This document shows, piece after piece, positions 35,912 to 47,258 of a stretch of 64,000 nt of DNA. Every line of letters begins with the position of its first letter. Position 1 is the first letter of the stretch. The translations under genes and the position numbers were made by a program. A model generated the notes under the pieces. It did no database searches. It saw only the letters and a list, made by a program, of their open reading frames with translations, and was not told where the DNA came from. The DNA is from Dactylis glomerata (Eukaryota; Streptophyta; Magnoliopsida; Poales; Poaceae), in NCBI GenBank assembly GCA_007115705.1, contig QXEO01000341.1, forward strand, positions 248,001 to 312,000, in the 5' to 3' direction.

Positions 35912-38900
35912 TTAAGAACTAAAAAGATTGGGAAAATCTTTCTGGAGGTAATCTTCTCGTTCCCAAGTAGCTTTATCTTCGGTGTGATTACTCCACTGAA
36001 CTTTCAGAAACTTGATGCATCGGGTTCGAGTGGTTCTGTGTGCTTCCTCGAGGATACGAATAGGCACTTCACGATAGGTCAAATCCTTGTTGATATCCAC
36101 AGAGCGGTGATCAATATTCTTGAAGACTTCTGACTTCTCCGGCACTTCAAGACACTTCCGAAGTAAGGACACGTGAAAGACATCGTGCACTTCAGACAAT
36201 TTAGGGGGCATTTCCAACTGATAAGACACTTCTCCTCTGCGGCTTAGTACCTTGAAGGGTCCAATATACCTTGGTGCAAGCTTTCCTTTTACTTGGAATC
36301 TTTGCATTCCCTTGAGAGGTGATACTCTGAGATAAACAAAATCTCCAATCTGAAAGGTCAGTTCTCTACGCCTCTTGTCCGCATAACTCTTCTGTCTAGA
36401 CTGGGCTGCCCTGAAGTAATCACGAATCATGCGAACCTTCTCCTCGGCTTCTTGCAGAATATCTGGTCCAAATATCTGACTGTCTCCGGTTTCTGACCAA
36501 TTCAAAGGGGTATGACACTTTCTTCCATATAAAGCTTCAAATGGGGCCATTTGCAAACTGGCTTGATAACAGTTGTTGTAGGAAAATTCTGCGAAAGGCA
36601 GACAATCTTCCCACTTAGCCCCATAGGCTAGAACACAGGCTCTCAACATATCTTCAAGTATTTGGTTTACTCTTTCAGTCTGTCCATCAGTCTGAGGGTG
36701 GTAAGCTGTGCTAAAGGCTAATTTGGTCCCCAAGGCTTGATGTAAACTTTTCCAAAATCTCGAGGTGAATTGGGTTCCTCGATCGGAGACTATGGTTTTA
36801 GGGACTCCATGCAGACTCACAATCCTGGATAGATAAAGATCTGCCAGCTGTCCAGAGGTATAAGTGGTCTTGACAGGAATAAAGTGGGCAACTTTGGTAA
36901 GTCTATCCACAATGACCCAGATAGAGTCATTTCCACGGCTAGACCTTGGAAATCCAGTGATGAAATCCATTCCAACAGATTCCCACTTCCATTCCGGAAC
37001 TTGCAAAGGTTGCAGCAATCCCGCAGGACGTTGATGTTCAGCTTTGACTCTTTGGCAAATATCACACTTGGATATGAACGATGCAATCTCACGCTTCATT
37101 CCATGCCACCAAAATTGTTCTTTTAAATCTTGGTACATCTTAGTTCCACCGGGATGAATGGAGTAAGGTGTCTCATGGGCTTCCTTCATAATAACTTCCT
37201 TCAATTCTGAGTCCGCAGGCACACAAATACGTCCTTTATACCAAAGAACTCCTTGATCATCTTCTTCAAATCCTGGCACCTTGCCGGAACTAATTCTGCG
37301 CTTGATTCCGTCAATACTATTATTTCCCTTCTGGGCTTCTTTGATATGGCTCATCAAGGTGGGTTGAAACTCAAGGTTGGCTAAGAATCCTCGACTGACT
37401 AGTTCCAATCCAAATTTTTCAAACTCTTGGTGCAACATGGTTTGCTCCTCTTTGATCATCATATTCAACGAGCATGGCTTCCTACTCAATGCATCGGCCA
37501 CCACATTGGCCTTACCGGGGTGATAATGAATTTCCAGATCATAATCCATGATCAACTCTATCCATCTCCTTTGCCTCATGTTTAACTCCTTCTGGGTGAA
37601 AATATACTTCAAACTCTTGTGATCAGTGTAGACCTCACAACGGTTACCCATAAGATAGTGCCTCCAGGTCTTCAAAGCTAGAACTACGGCTGCTAACTCC
37701 AGATCATGGGTTGGATAATTTTCTTCATGAGGTCGAAGCTGCCGGGAGAGGTAAGCTATGACCTTGCCTTCTTGCATTAACACACAACCAAGTCCAAGTT
37801 TGGAGGCGTCGCAATAGACATCAAAGTTCTTGGTGATATCGGGCATTGTTAGGACAGGAGCGGTCACTAATCGCTTCTTGAGCTCTTGAAAACTCTCTTC
37901 ACACTTAGGGGTCCATTCAAACTTCTTGTCCTTCTTCAACAATTGGGTCATTGGTCTAGCAATGCTCGAGAACCCTTCAACAAATTTGCGGTAATATCCC
38001 GCTAGTCCAAGAAAACCTCTAACTTCAGTTTGAGTGGTAGGGGCTTCCCATCCCATGACAGATTTGATCTTCTTTGGGTCTACTGATATTCCTCCAGCTG
38101 ACAACACATGGCCTAAGAATCCAACTTCCTTCAACCAGAACTCACATTTACTGAACTTGGCATATAGCTGATCCTCTCTAAGAGTCTCTAAGATCAATCT
38201 CAAATGGGTGGCATGCTCTTCTTCAGACTTGGAGTAGATAAGAATGCCATCAATGAAAACAACAACAAACTTATCCAAAAACTCCATGAAAACCTTATTC
38301 ATGAGGTTCATGAAATAAGCAGGGGCATTGGTTAATCCAAAGGACATTACGGTGTACTCATACAATCCGTATCGGGTAGTGAAGGCTGTTTTGGGTATAT
38401 CAGTTGCACGGATCTTCAGTTGATGGTATCCAGTTCTAACATCTATCTTCGAGAAAACTCGAGCTCTGGTCAATTGGTCAAACAGATCATCTATCTTAGG
38501 AAGAGGATACTTATTTTTGATGGTCACATCATTTAGCTTGCGGTAATCAGTGCACAGTCGGCTGGAACCGTCACTTTTATCCACAAACAGAACGGGTGAT
38601 CTCCAAGCAGAAGAACTTGGCTGAATCAATCCTTTACTCAAAAGGTCATCCAATTGCTTCTTCAACTCCACCAGTTCAGCTGGGTTCATACGATAGGGTC
38701 GTTGGGCGATGGATCTAGTTCCGGGAATAAGCTCAATGATAAACTCAATATCCCGATCCGGTGGCATTCCGGGTAGCTCATCGGGAAAAACATCCGGGTA
38801 TTCACAGACGATGGGAACTTCCTCTATGGTTGGCCCTGAGATACTCTTATGACATCTAGGGATTTGGGTGGGTTTAACTGACACATGCTTTACTAAAATT

Positions 38901-40423
38901 CCATGGCTACTCCTCATGGTGATGGTCTTTTTGGCACAATCTATAATTCCTTGGTGTTGAGACATCCAATCCATACCTAGGACTACTTCCAATCCTTTGG
39001 TTCCTAACACAATCAAACTGGCTAAGAATGAGATCCCATGGATTTCTATGGGCACTGCCAAGCAGGTACAACTAGCCTTGGTTATTGACCCAGGTATTTG
39101 CACAGACATGATATTTTTCAGGGGTGTTGGTTGAAGTCCACTTTTATCAACGAATAACTGAGTAACAAACGAATGTGAAGCTCCAGAATCAAACAAAACT
39201 CTTGCAGGAACTGAATTAATAGGGAACATACCCAGCACAACGTCGGTTGCCTCCTGAGCTTCTTCAACATTCATGTGGTTCAAATGGCCTCGAGGGTGAG
39301 GCGGGTTCCTTGGGGGATAATTCTTGCCATTCCCAACACGGCGCTGTTGCTGAGCAGGAGCAGTGGTCTTGGATGCGTCATTCAGCTTCTTGGGGCACTC
39401 ATTGGAGTAGTGCCCTTTGAGTCTGCACTCATAACAGGTAACTCCAGACTTGTCACCGGGCTTGGGTAGCACAGGGGCGCCATTTGGCCTAGGGGTATTG
39501 GTGTTGAAGTTGTTGCCACTAGGTCTTGGAGGTGCACGGTTGAAGTTGTTGCCGGGCGGACGGTTGGGGTAGTTGGGGCGTGGGGCAGGTGCAGATGGCC
39601 TCATAGGTCTAGGGGCGAAACCCATAGGTGGATTTCCCCTTGGCTTCTGCGAATTGCTCGAGTTGCCTTGATACATCATACGGCGCTTGCGGTTCTCTGC
39701 AGCTTGCTTGAGTTTGCCTTCCATCTGAATGGCAGAGTCAACCAATGACTCCAGGTCTGCAAAGTGAATGCTGACCAAGACACATTGCATCTCATCATGA
39801 AGTCCATCCAGAAACCTTTCTTGCTTCTTCTCAGTGGTGTTAGTGTCATCTAGGGCATACCTAGACAAGGTAAGGAACTTGTCACGGTAGTCCACCACAG
39901 ATAGGGAACCTTGCTTCAGATTTCTGAACTCATCTCTCATCCTTTTAACCAATCCCAAAGGAACATGGGCTTTGCTGAACTTGCCCTTGAACTCCTCCCA
40001 AGGCATCACATACCCTTGGGCTTGCATTGCACGAGTGCTATCCCACCAAGCTCTTGCGGCTCCCGCAAGATAGTGGGTTGTGTACTAGACCTTCTCATTT
40101 TCACCAACTTCGGCGACTGCCAAATTGTTCTCCATAGTGCGAAGCCAGTCATCAGCATCTAAGGGTTCTTCAGACTTAGTGAATATAGGTGGGTTGGTGT
40201 TTTGGAAACTCCTTAACTTGGATCGGTGATCCCCATGGCCATTGTTTTCTCCTTCACCATGGCCATTCCCATTGCCATTGTTGTGGTTCATTGCCATCTA
40301 GGTTAGCTGCTGAAGAGTGGCTAAGTTAGCTTGGCGCTCAGCTCGGGCTGCTTCCCGGTCTTCCATGATCAACCTTAGTAGTTCGGCCATTTCCGGGTTC
40401 GGGGGTGGGGGTGCTCGCGGCAT
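35912..40423 (-). pseudogene. gag-pol: Element C gag-pol polyprotein, two in-frame TAG stops
   Basis: One frame of 1503 codons from ATG at 40423, interrupted by TAG at 40298-40300 and 40085-40087. Order: gag capsid (with WWDSTRAMQ and FKGKFSKAHVP), CCHC zinc knuckle near residue 330 (CYECRLKGHYSNEC), protease with DSGASHSF near 412, RT, RNase H (VYCDAS, HDLELA, VADALSR), integrase with an HHCC finger and the DDE residues in MDF, SDRG and TERVNQ, a GPY-like module (YIGPF), and a chromodomain-like tail (KVQWSNHTEDKATWERED). The RT active-site box reads FIDG (Gly 726, codon at 38246-38248), whereas element D has FIDD, so the second catalytic Asp is lost. The stops are in gag only. The polyprotein would copy and integrate the element, but this copy is probably dead. 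Confidence 0.93.
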
Positions 40424-40697
40424 CTGAAGATAAGGTGCGTAAGACAAGAGGGAAAAACTAATTTGCTAAGATTTAATGTAACATGAATGATGCAATTTTT
40501 GTCTTACTAAGGCCTTAAGGGCCAAATTCATATTTCATTCAACAAGCATCAAACATAACATACATACGAGTTCACACATTACAAATGGTTTACATCAAAC
40601 CATTGCTACTCTTCTACTAGAGAGGGGGATACAACTCACACCTACACGAAGTGAATCAAAGTAAACTCATAACTAGATAACACGGGAATCTCCAACT

Positions 40698-41480
40698 CTA
40701 AACATCAGGCTCCTCGGGGTCTTCCTCCTCATCATCCACAATGAATCCATTCTCCTCAGGATCCTCCTCATCATCCAGGTCCTCCATGAAGTCATCCTCG
40801 TCACTAATGAGGGCATTATCCTCCTTGCGGAGATCAATGCCTTCCTCCTCACCAAGGTGGCTCTCGAGACTCTCGATGTACTCAGTCAGCTCAACCACAT
40901 TGGCCTTCAACTCCTCAATGGTGTGATCCCTCTCATCGCGCTGGCGGCGAAGACTCTTGCGATCGCTAGCAAGAATCCTGATAGTGCTCCTTGCCTCCAC
41001 CAGGGCGAAGTGCTCAAGGTTGGCCTTGGTACGGGCACGATCAGCCTCCTGCTGAGTGGAGTACAGCAAGAAGTCCATGTGATCGACATAGGTACTCGGC
41101 TCATTTTTCCCTGGCATGTTTGCGGGACGCCCATCCGCATCACGCCGAGCAAAGTTCCTAAAGCGCTCTCCCTGGACCTCCTCAACATGCAGTCCGCACA
41201 AGCGGGCGTGCATCTCCTGCATACCTCGGACCAAACCATCGGCCCAAGTGTTCTCCACAAGTTCAAACTTGATCCTTGGAGAACTCAAATCTCCCTTCTT
41301 GCCACGGCAACTGGCCCTGACAAGCCATCGTAGCTCTCCATCCGGGTGCTCATTGAGCACAGCTCCCTTGAACTCCGGATACAGACGGTTCAGGAACAAG
41401 GTCAGGGTGGTGAGGTCGCGCTCGAAACAAAGGCTGCCACCATGGCCCAACTGGTACTGCTCAGTGAATACTGGTGCCAT
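40698..41480 (-). CDS. Extra ORF 5' of gag in element C (260 aa), function unknown
   Basis: A complete sense ORF 212 bases after the primer site and 275 bases before gag. It is not a gag or pol domain. It has a globular N-terminal half (about residues 1-130) with FERDL and a TWADGLVR block, a middle region predicted by eye to be a coiled coil (about 150-215, with LESHL), and a strongly acidic tail of Asp and Glu ending EEDPEEPDV. Element D has a homologue at the same place with the same three parts. The acidic tail and coiled coil suggest protein-protein or histone/nucleocapsid contacts; that is inference. It is intact even though gag-pol is broken. Confidence 0.8.
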   Translation of the reverse strand: MAPVFTEQYQLGHGGSLCFERDLTTLTLFLNRLYPEFKGAVLNEHPDGELRWLVRASCRGKKGDLSSPRIKFELVENTWADGLVRGMQEMHARLCGLHVEEVQGERFRNFARRDADGRPANMPGKNEPSTYVDHMDFLLYSTQQEADRARTKANLEHFALVEARSTIRILASDRKSLRRQRDERDHTIEELKANVVELTEYIESLESHLGEEEGIDLRKEDNALISDEDDFMEDLDDEEDPEENGFIVDDEEEDPEEPDV

Positions 41481-41680
41481 CTACAAGGTTTTAGATTAGA
41501 TTAAGTTAGTGATCAACTCAAGTGTGCAAAATTTTAAGTAGGTAAAAACTGAAGTATGTACAAAACTTGGTAAATAGAGAGGAAAAGACTAAGCAATTTT
41601 AACCATTACTCATCGTCCTTGTTTTTATAAAGGTTTCATTTAACGCCCATTCTAACTAAGGTCTCCTATGGTCAGCCTAG

Positions 41681-41692
41681 GCTCTGATACCA
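41681..41692 (-). other. Primer binding site of element C
   Basis: TGGTATCAGAGC on the minus strand, three bases after the 5' LTR end; complementary to initiator tRNA-Met. Confidence 0.9.
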
Positions 41693-41938
41693 ACTTGTGA
41701 CGACCCCGAATTTATCACAAATTCGAAGTGCCCGTTATGCATTCCACCACAATCCCAGAATCATTGTTGTGATACACATAACGTAGTTGGTAACCAGTTC
41801 CATAGACATTACAATACGATGGTTCAAATACAATGGTCATAAAGACCAAGTTCATATTACAACACAATATAGCAGCGGAAATTACGTCTTCGGGTCCATG
41901 CATTCACCCTACAGGCAATGGCGACTCAGTAGAAGATC

Positions 41939-43138
41939 TTAGTTCTGATACTCCTCTTCATAACCTTCCTCCGGATATTCTTCCCCATAGTCTGGCCAAG
42001 TTGATAGCCAGGGACACAGCCGTGAGTGCATTGGATGCACTCGCAAACCATCTTATAAATGAAATGTTGAAATAGATATGCAAGGTTGATATGGTGGACT
42101 AAGCACTAAGTTTAGTTGCAAAAGCTAGTTTTATTTCCCAAGAATGTTCATTGGTAGAAAAGAAGTTTAGTTCTCTAAGTTTAATCTAAGGGAACTTCAA
42201 GTGTGTCAATATCAATGTCAAGTCAAGTCATGTCATTCACCAAGTTCACATAGGTTATTATCATTCTTGACAAAAGTCAAGTACAGTTTGCCAACTATCC
42301 ATAACCGAGGACGCGGCTATTCGAATAGTTTGAAAACCTCTGCAGAGGGGTACACTTTACCCACAAGATTCGATACATCTGCCAGGAGAAATCCACGGAT
42401 CGTCATACACAAAGTATGCGGGGTTCAGATAATCAAACAAACTCTTTCACTTGCTCACTCTAGTATAGGATCCTTCCCTAGAGCCCGAGATACGGAAATC
42501 CCCGTTCCGGCGCCTCTAGTTTTGCCCGCTCCGGGATGCCGGATGAGTGGAATCTCCACTTGGTTCAGAAGTACCCGCGCACGATGCACTTCTATAAAGG
42601 ATGATACAAGACCTCCCATACTAGGGTGAACAAGCTACGGACTAAGCCCCTTCCCATTTAGGGGTAATGTGGTCGTACGGTAAAGGTTGGCTCACATGGT
42701 ACATCACTTATTATCATTTAGCAAATACATTCCATAGTATTTAGTCAAGATTACTTTCCTTCATAAAACCATCATGTAGGAGGGATCTCCATTTCAAGTT
42801 TTCAAGTTCAAGTCACCAAGTTCCAATGGGGCTCCCCTTAGAGATTGCCTCAATTTTATTAGCTACTAAGCAGCTATATTGAGTGATGATACCACTAAGC
42901 TATGGTTGGATAAACTCAGCTTGATGTTCTTGCTAAGCAAGGTATCACTATACTTCTATCATTCTACTCTAGCAATTCAATCATGCAATTTACTTAAAAC
43001 AAGTAGAATGCAATAGTAAAACTAGGCATTTGGAGTATGATTCAAAAGATGGCTTGCCTTGGTTGGCAAAGTGTCTGGGGTATTCTTCTTCTTCTTGATA
43101 ATATTCCCCTTCAATATCCTCCTCGGCAACACTAGCGT
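41939..43138 (-). other. Candidate acidic exons 2 and 3 in C 5' LTR
   Basis: Exon 2 (43138-43058, 81 bases) follows TTATTAG and ends CAAG before GCAAGC. Exon 3 (41991-41939, 53 bases) follows TTGGCCAG and ends in TAA. Joined across the GC-AG intron they read one open, Glu- and Tyr-rich frame beginning DASVAEED and ending EEEYQN. The 3' LTR has the same exons at 33786-33706 and 32639-32587. The upstream GC-rich exon has no ATG after the TATA box and is out of phase in both C copies. Confidence 0.5.
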
Positions 43139-44306
43139 CTAATAACGAATAAACACAAAACACACAATCACCATACAATGCTAACATCACTTCACACACA
43201 CAAACTTGTTTTCAAACAATAATCTTCATGGTGGGGTTTATTTGAATTGTGTTGCAAGTTTTCTTCCATGTTTGCATTGAGGGTGTAAGTTAAGTTTTCT
43301 ACCACACACCATGTGGGGTTTACTTTTTAAGTATGGGTATTAGACTAAGGGTAGTTGGACTAGTTCAAGTAAGGATCGACTAATTATGTGAATTGGTATT
43401 GAGGGCCACAATAAATTCTAAGTGCATGATAGGGATCTATCATTTTATGTTACCCATTAAGATTGGATTTAAGTCTAATTGATATCACTAATTAGACTTG
43501 AGTTGATTAGGGTTGGCTAAACAGTAGGGGAGGTGATAGTAAGTTCACAAATCAAATTTCATAATTTTAGGAGGTTTAAACAATTTTATAGAATTTTTCT
43601 ATGATTAATAAAGCTATGGTCACATTATTCTTATTTTTTTAAATTCCTACCTGAACTTTAATTCTAACTAGTTCTACAGTGTAGAGCATTTCATAAGCTT
43701 TCCAACGCATATTCATTTGCTAAAAATGGATTTCTAAAACTCTTGGAATTTAATTTTGAAAATCAGATCTGAAAGTTATTTGAATTAATTCAAACGGCGG
43801 GAAAATAATTAAAAACGAAACGGACCTAATTCTAACGAGCCGGGCCGATTTCAAAAAGAATCCCGAACGGGCCGGCCCATACCGCTTCGCCCCGGGCGGG
43901 AAAAGAATAAAACCGAACCTGACAGGGGGGTCCCACCCATCAGGTCACTTAACTTCCCCGAACCGGTATGCTACCGCTGGATCAAGATCGAACGGCTCGG
44001 GTGCATCGTGTTCATCGGCGACGGAGCAGCTCACCTGCGCGCAGTGAAGATGACGACGGCGACGGCGGCGTGCGTGCGTAGAGGAAGCAGAACTCGACGA
44101 CGACGGGTGGAAACGACTCCGGCGAGGCTCCTCCACCACTTCCCCGCGGCGGCTTGCTCCAGGGAGGTCGAACGCGGCAGCGCTCTCTGCGTCCAGTACC
44201 TCGCCGGCGGGGATGGTGACGTCGAACGAGAGCAAGCAGGGTGAAGTGAGCGTGTCTGGGAGGTAGCTGGGGACGGGGCGAGTTGGTTCGTTTGATCGGC
44301 GGGGCC

Positions 44307-44313
44307 TTTTATA
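44307..44313 (-). promoter_or_regulatory. TATA box of element C 5' LTR
   Basis: TATAAAA on the minus strand between GGCC and CCGGCC flanks; repeated at 34951-34957. Confidence 0.6.
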
Positions 44314-45244
44314 GGCCGGAGCGTCGGGGACAGGGGCGCCCAGTAGGTGGCCGGCGCAGGGCATGCTGGCGACGTGCACGGGCGACACCGGCCTCGACGG
44401 CCTTGCTCGCGTGCTGGAGGGTTTCGGTCTCTGGCGCAGTCACGATGGTCCTGGGTGCTGTCGCAGTCACGATGGTCCTGGGTGCTGTCGCCTCTTCTCC
44501 TCCCTTTCTCACGGCTCGGGTCGGGGCAGGGGGAGCTGGGCTCGACCGCGGCGTCGTCCAGGAGCATGGCTACAGGCTTGAGATGGACGGCGACAGTGAT
44601 CCTCACAGTGATCATGATTTGCTCCGATTTTCATCTGCCAGGTGTTCGACGAAATGTCCGCAAGAGATTCAAATTCGAATTTTTGAAATTTTTCACTTTG
44701 GGTGATCAACATATTGGCCAAGGTTTCCAGTCATATTTTTGTTATCAAGAAAGAATAAGTTTTGCAGAAATCTTATTTCAAAATTTGGGTATGGTCACTG
44801 TTTCAGATTCAAAGTTTGGCTGAGGTTTGAGTCCAGTTCTGATTTGAATTTTGGTTAGAAACTTCTTGGTTTAGTTAGTCTGCAACTTGGTCAAGCTCAA
44901 CTAACTAGCCAAACACCAAGTTGAGTTACAGATTTCTTATTCTAAAGGCTCAAAGTAGGGTAGTCAATAAGATTTCATAGATCATCTTATTATTCTCTTT
45001 TTCTCTATGATTTTTATTTCTGGTTTCTTTGGCTTGTGTAATCCTTCTCTAATGTCTCTGTTGGTTGAGTTATAACTAACTAACTAATGCACAACCATTA
45101 ATCACACACATGAAATAAGAAAATACACATAATGGAAAATACATGCATACATGCAATAATAGATAAAAAGTTTTATCTTGGTCCAAAATTTGGCACTTTA
45201 ATTAATAGGAAGTGGATTACAATTTTCTGAGTTGTTACAAAATA

Positions 45245-45637
45245 CCTGCACACTTGAACAACTCGCATAATTCATGTATAAAGTGCAAATGATCACCAGG
45301 ATGGACAGTTCCATCCCCTAAATAGCAGTTATTCATAGCACGTTTAACAATTTTCATAGGTATTTTAAAAGGACGAGGATCACAAACATCATTTGAATCA
45401 TCACATAGGGGAGATAAAATATCATCAGAGCAAATTTTCTCCACTAAAGCTGGGGAACTAAAAATATCATGCTTATCAAAACCAGCTTCCCCAAGCTTAG
45501 ACCTTTCAATAGCATTAGCAATAATGGTGTTCAAAGAATTCATACAAATAACATTGCTATGCGAATAAAGCTCCAAAGGTTTTTCAAACACTTCATGTCC
45601 TAACTCAGAAAATACTATAAAACTCTTTATTTTCCAT
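45245..45637 (-). pseudogene. gag: X3 gag, N-terminal part (split by element C)
   Basis: The likely start ATG is at 45637 (MENKEFYSIF), followed within about 30 bases by a one-base frameshift into the main frame, which begins ELGHEVFEKP and runs to 45245. The end (HFIHELCELFKCAGI) joins in frame to STCEVKRKLF at 32343, on the far side of element C. The sequence is the Glu/Asp-rich N-terminal part of an Athila-like gag with no catalytic motif. The frameshift and the 12.9-kb insertion make it non-functional. It begins about 110 bases inside the primer site. Confidence 0.7.
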
Positions 45638-45749
45638 TAAGCCTAACTAGTGAAAATATAAACAAGAAACAAAAAGATATAATTGCAGAATCTAAAGGAA
45701 ATAACTTTGAGCACCCACACACGAGGACGTGAGTACCTTTTACCTTACC

Positions 45750-45767
45750 TCCCCGGCAACGACGCCA
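45750..45767 (-). other. Primer binding site of element X3
   Basis: TGGCGTCGTTGCCGGGGA on the minus strand, one base from the Athila tRNA-Asp-type site, ten bases after the LTR end. Confidence 0.8.
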
Positions 45768-45777
45768 GAAAAGAGCT

Positions 45778-46796
45778 TGATGTCTACGCACGCTTCTATC
45801 CTTGTAGACAGTGTTGGGCCTTCAAGTGGAGAGGTTTGTAGAACAGCAGCAAGTTTCCCTTAAGTGGATCACCCAAGGTTTATCGATCTCAGGGAGGAGG
45901 AGGTCAAAGCTATCCCTCTCAAGCAACCCTGCAATTACAATACAAGAAGTCTCTTCTGTCCCCAACACACCCAATACACTTGTGAGATGTATAGGTGCAC
46001 TAGTTTGGCGAAGAGATAGTGAAATACAAGTGATATAGATGGTTATAAGTAGTAAATGTAGTCTGAAATAAATATCGTTGTGAGCAAACATGTAACAAAA
46101 CTGAATGTAAACAGTGTTTCAATGCTTAGAAACAAGGCCTAGGGATCATACTTTCACTAGTGGACACTCTCAACAAAGATAACATAATTGAACACATAAA
46201 TAACTATCTTCACTATGCCACTCTAAACTATTCTCCAATCGGTAACGAACACTAATCATGTGTAGGGCTACGAAGCACTCCTCAAAGTTCGCATGTCCTC
46301 AAAGTTCGCATGCCGGAATAGAGACTTCTGTCCACCGAAAGTGGTCTTCGACAGCGGCGGCGCTGCGGAACTTTTCTGGGAAAAATGCTGATTGATTTAG
46401 GGTTTGGAGTTGGAACGCTTTATATAGGCAGAGAGGCGGCGTCAGAGGTGGACCAGGGGGCCCACACCACCCCCTGGCGCGGCCAGGAGGGGGCGCGCCA
46501 CCCCCTGGTGTGGTGGGTCCCTGGCCCCCCTCCAGCTCTCCTTCGGTCTTCGTCTTGTGTCCGGGGAAAAATAGGAGGTTCGGGCTTCGTTTCGTCCAAT
46601 TCCGAGAATATTTCCTGTGTAGCTTTTCTGAAACACATAAACAGTAGAAAACAAGGAACTTGCACTGTGGCATCTCGTCAATAGGTTAGTTCCAGAAACC
46701 GCATAAAAACGCCACGAAGTGTAACAAAACACAAAGCAAATGGTGCATAAACAAGCATGGAACATCAAAAAATTTAGATACATTTGAGACGTATCA
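45778..46796 (-). mobile_element. LTR-c, 5' LTR of element X3 (1019 bp)
   Basis: Starts TGATACGTCT at 46796 and ends GACATCA at 45778, next to the primer site. The promoter half resembles the Y and X1 LTRs (same bases around the TATA box and the TTTCGTCCAATTCCGAG block), but it is about 630 bases shorter and differs in the second half. X3 is therefore a related but distinct subfamily, and the X1 LTR at 29881 is not its partner. Confidence 0.85.
46417..46426 (-). promoter_or_regulatory. TATA box of X3 LTR
   Basis: TATATAAAGC on the minus strand, in the same place as TATAAA of the Y and X1 LTRs. Confidence 0.55.
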
Positions 46797-47258
46797 AGGT
46801 GACATGCACCAACACAATCTTGATCAACTTAAGGTAAAGCATTGCATGCTGAGATCAAAGTACTCTAAACATGGGCATAAGAGATATAATTATAACCACA
46901 GAACTTAGCAACCATGTTACAACAAGAAAAGAAACACAAACAAAAGATCATGAGTAATAATGTATTGAAAGGTATATGTTTGTTTGAAGCATATAGAAAA
47001 CGTAGCAAAGTGGTATTCAGCTTGTCCCTCATGGAGTAGCAAATCATAAATGCATAGGACACCTTCAAAGTTCAATAGGGTGACTAGATACAAATAATTT
47101 GAGAATAAGCAATACCATAATCATGAATCAATCAACAATAAATTTTAGGACCATGCACATTATACTCTGAATGACAACTATCCTCTCTTAATCGGTGCAT
47201 GAAGGTAGAAGATGAAGAATCAACATAAAAGTAAAAGAAAGGCCCTTCACAGAGGGAA
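46797..47258 (-). mobile_element. Fragment Z, retrotransposon-like remnant
   Basis: 462 AT-rich bases between the X3 LTR start and the D LTR start. Read on the minus strand it looks like the non-coding 3' interior of another Athila-like element. No coding frame above 70 codons and no LTR end are seen. It is the oldest layer visible in this part of the window. Confidence 0.5.

Larger units (their letters stand above)
32344..45239 (-). mobile_element. Element C, near-complete Tekay-type chromovirus (12.9 kb)
   Basis: A full minus-strand Ty3/gypsy element with LTRs of 3526 and 3544 bases, primer site, polypurine tract and a perfect AAATA target duplication (32339-32343 and 45240-45244). It encodes an extra 5' ORF and a gag-pol polyprotein ending in a chromodomain-like segment, which puts it in the chromoviruses. 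The two LTRs differ only at scattered bases and a few short indels, so it is one of the younger insertions. It sits inside the gag gene of X3. Confidence 0.95.
41696..45239 (-). mobile_element. Element C 5' LTR (3544 bp)
   Basis: Same ends as the 3' LTR. TATAAAA is at 44307-44313. A 27-base unit is present twice in tandem at 44436-44489 upstream of it, once in the 3' copy. A 4-base insertion in the GC-rich block shifts its frame relative to the 3' LTR. Confidence 0.95.
45245..45777 (-). mobile_element. Element X3 internal domain, 5' part
   Basis: Holds the primer site (45750-45767), an untranslated leader and the first part of gag. AAATA at 45240-45244 is the second copy of the C target site. 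Confidence 0.85.

Noticed and set aside
36817..37126. Short frames opposite the integrase region of C
   Set aside because: They are shadows of the gag-pol frame in other frames or on the other strand.
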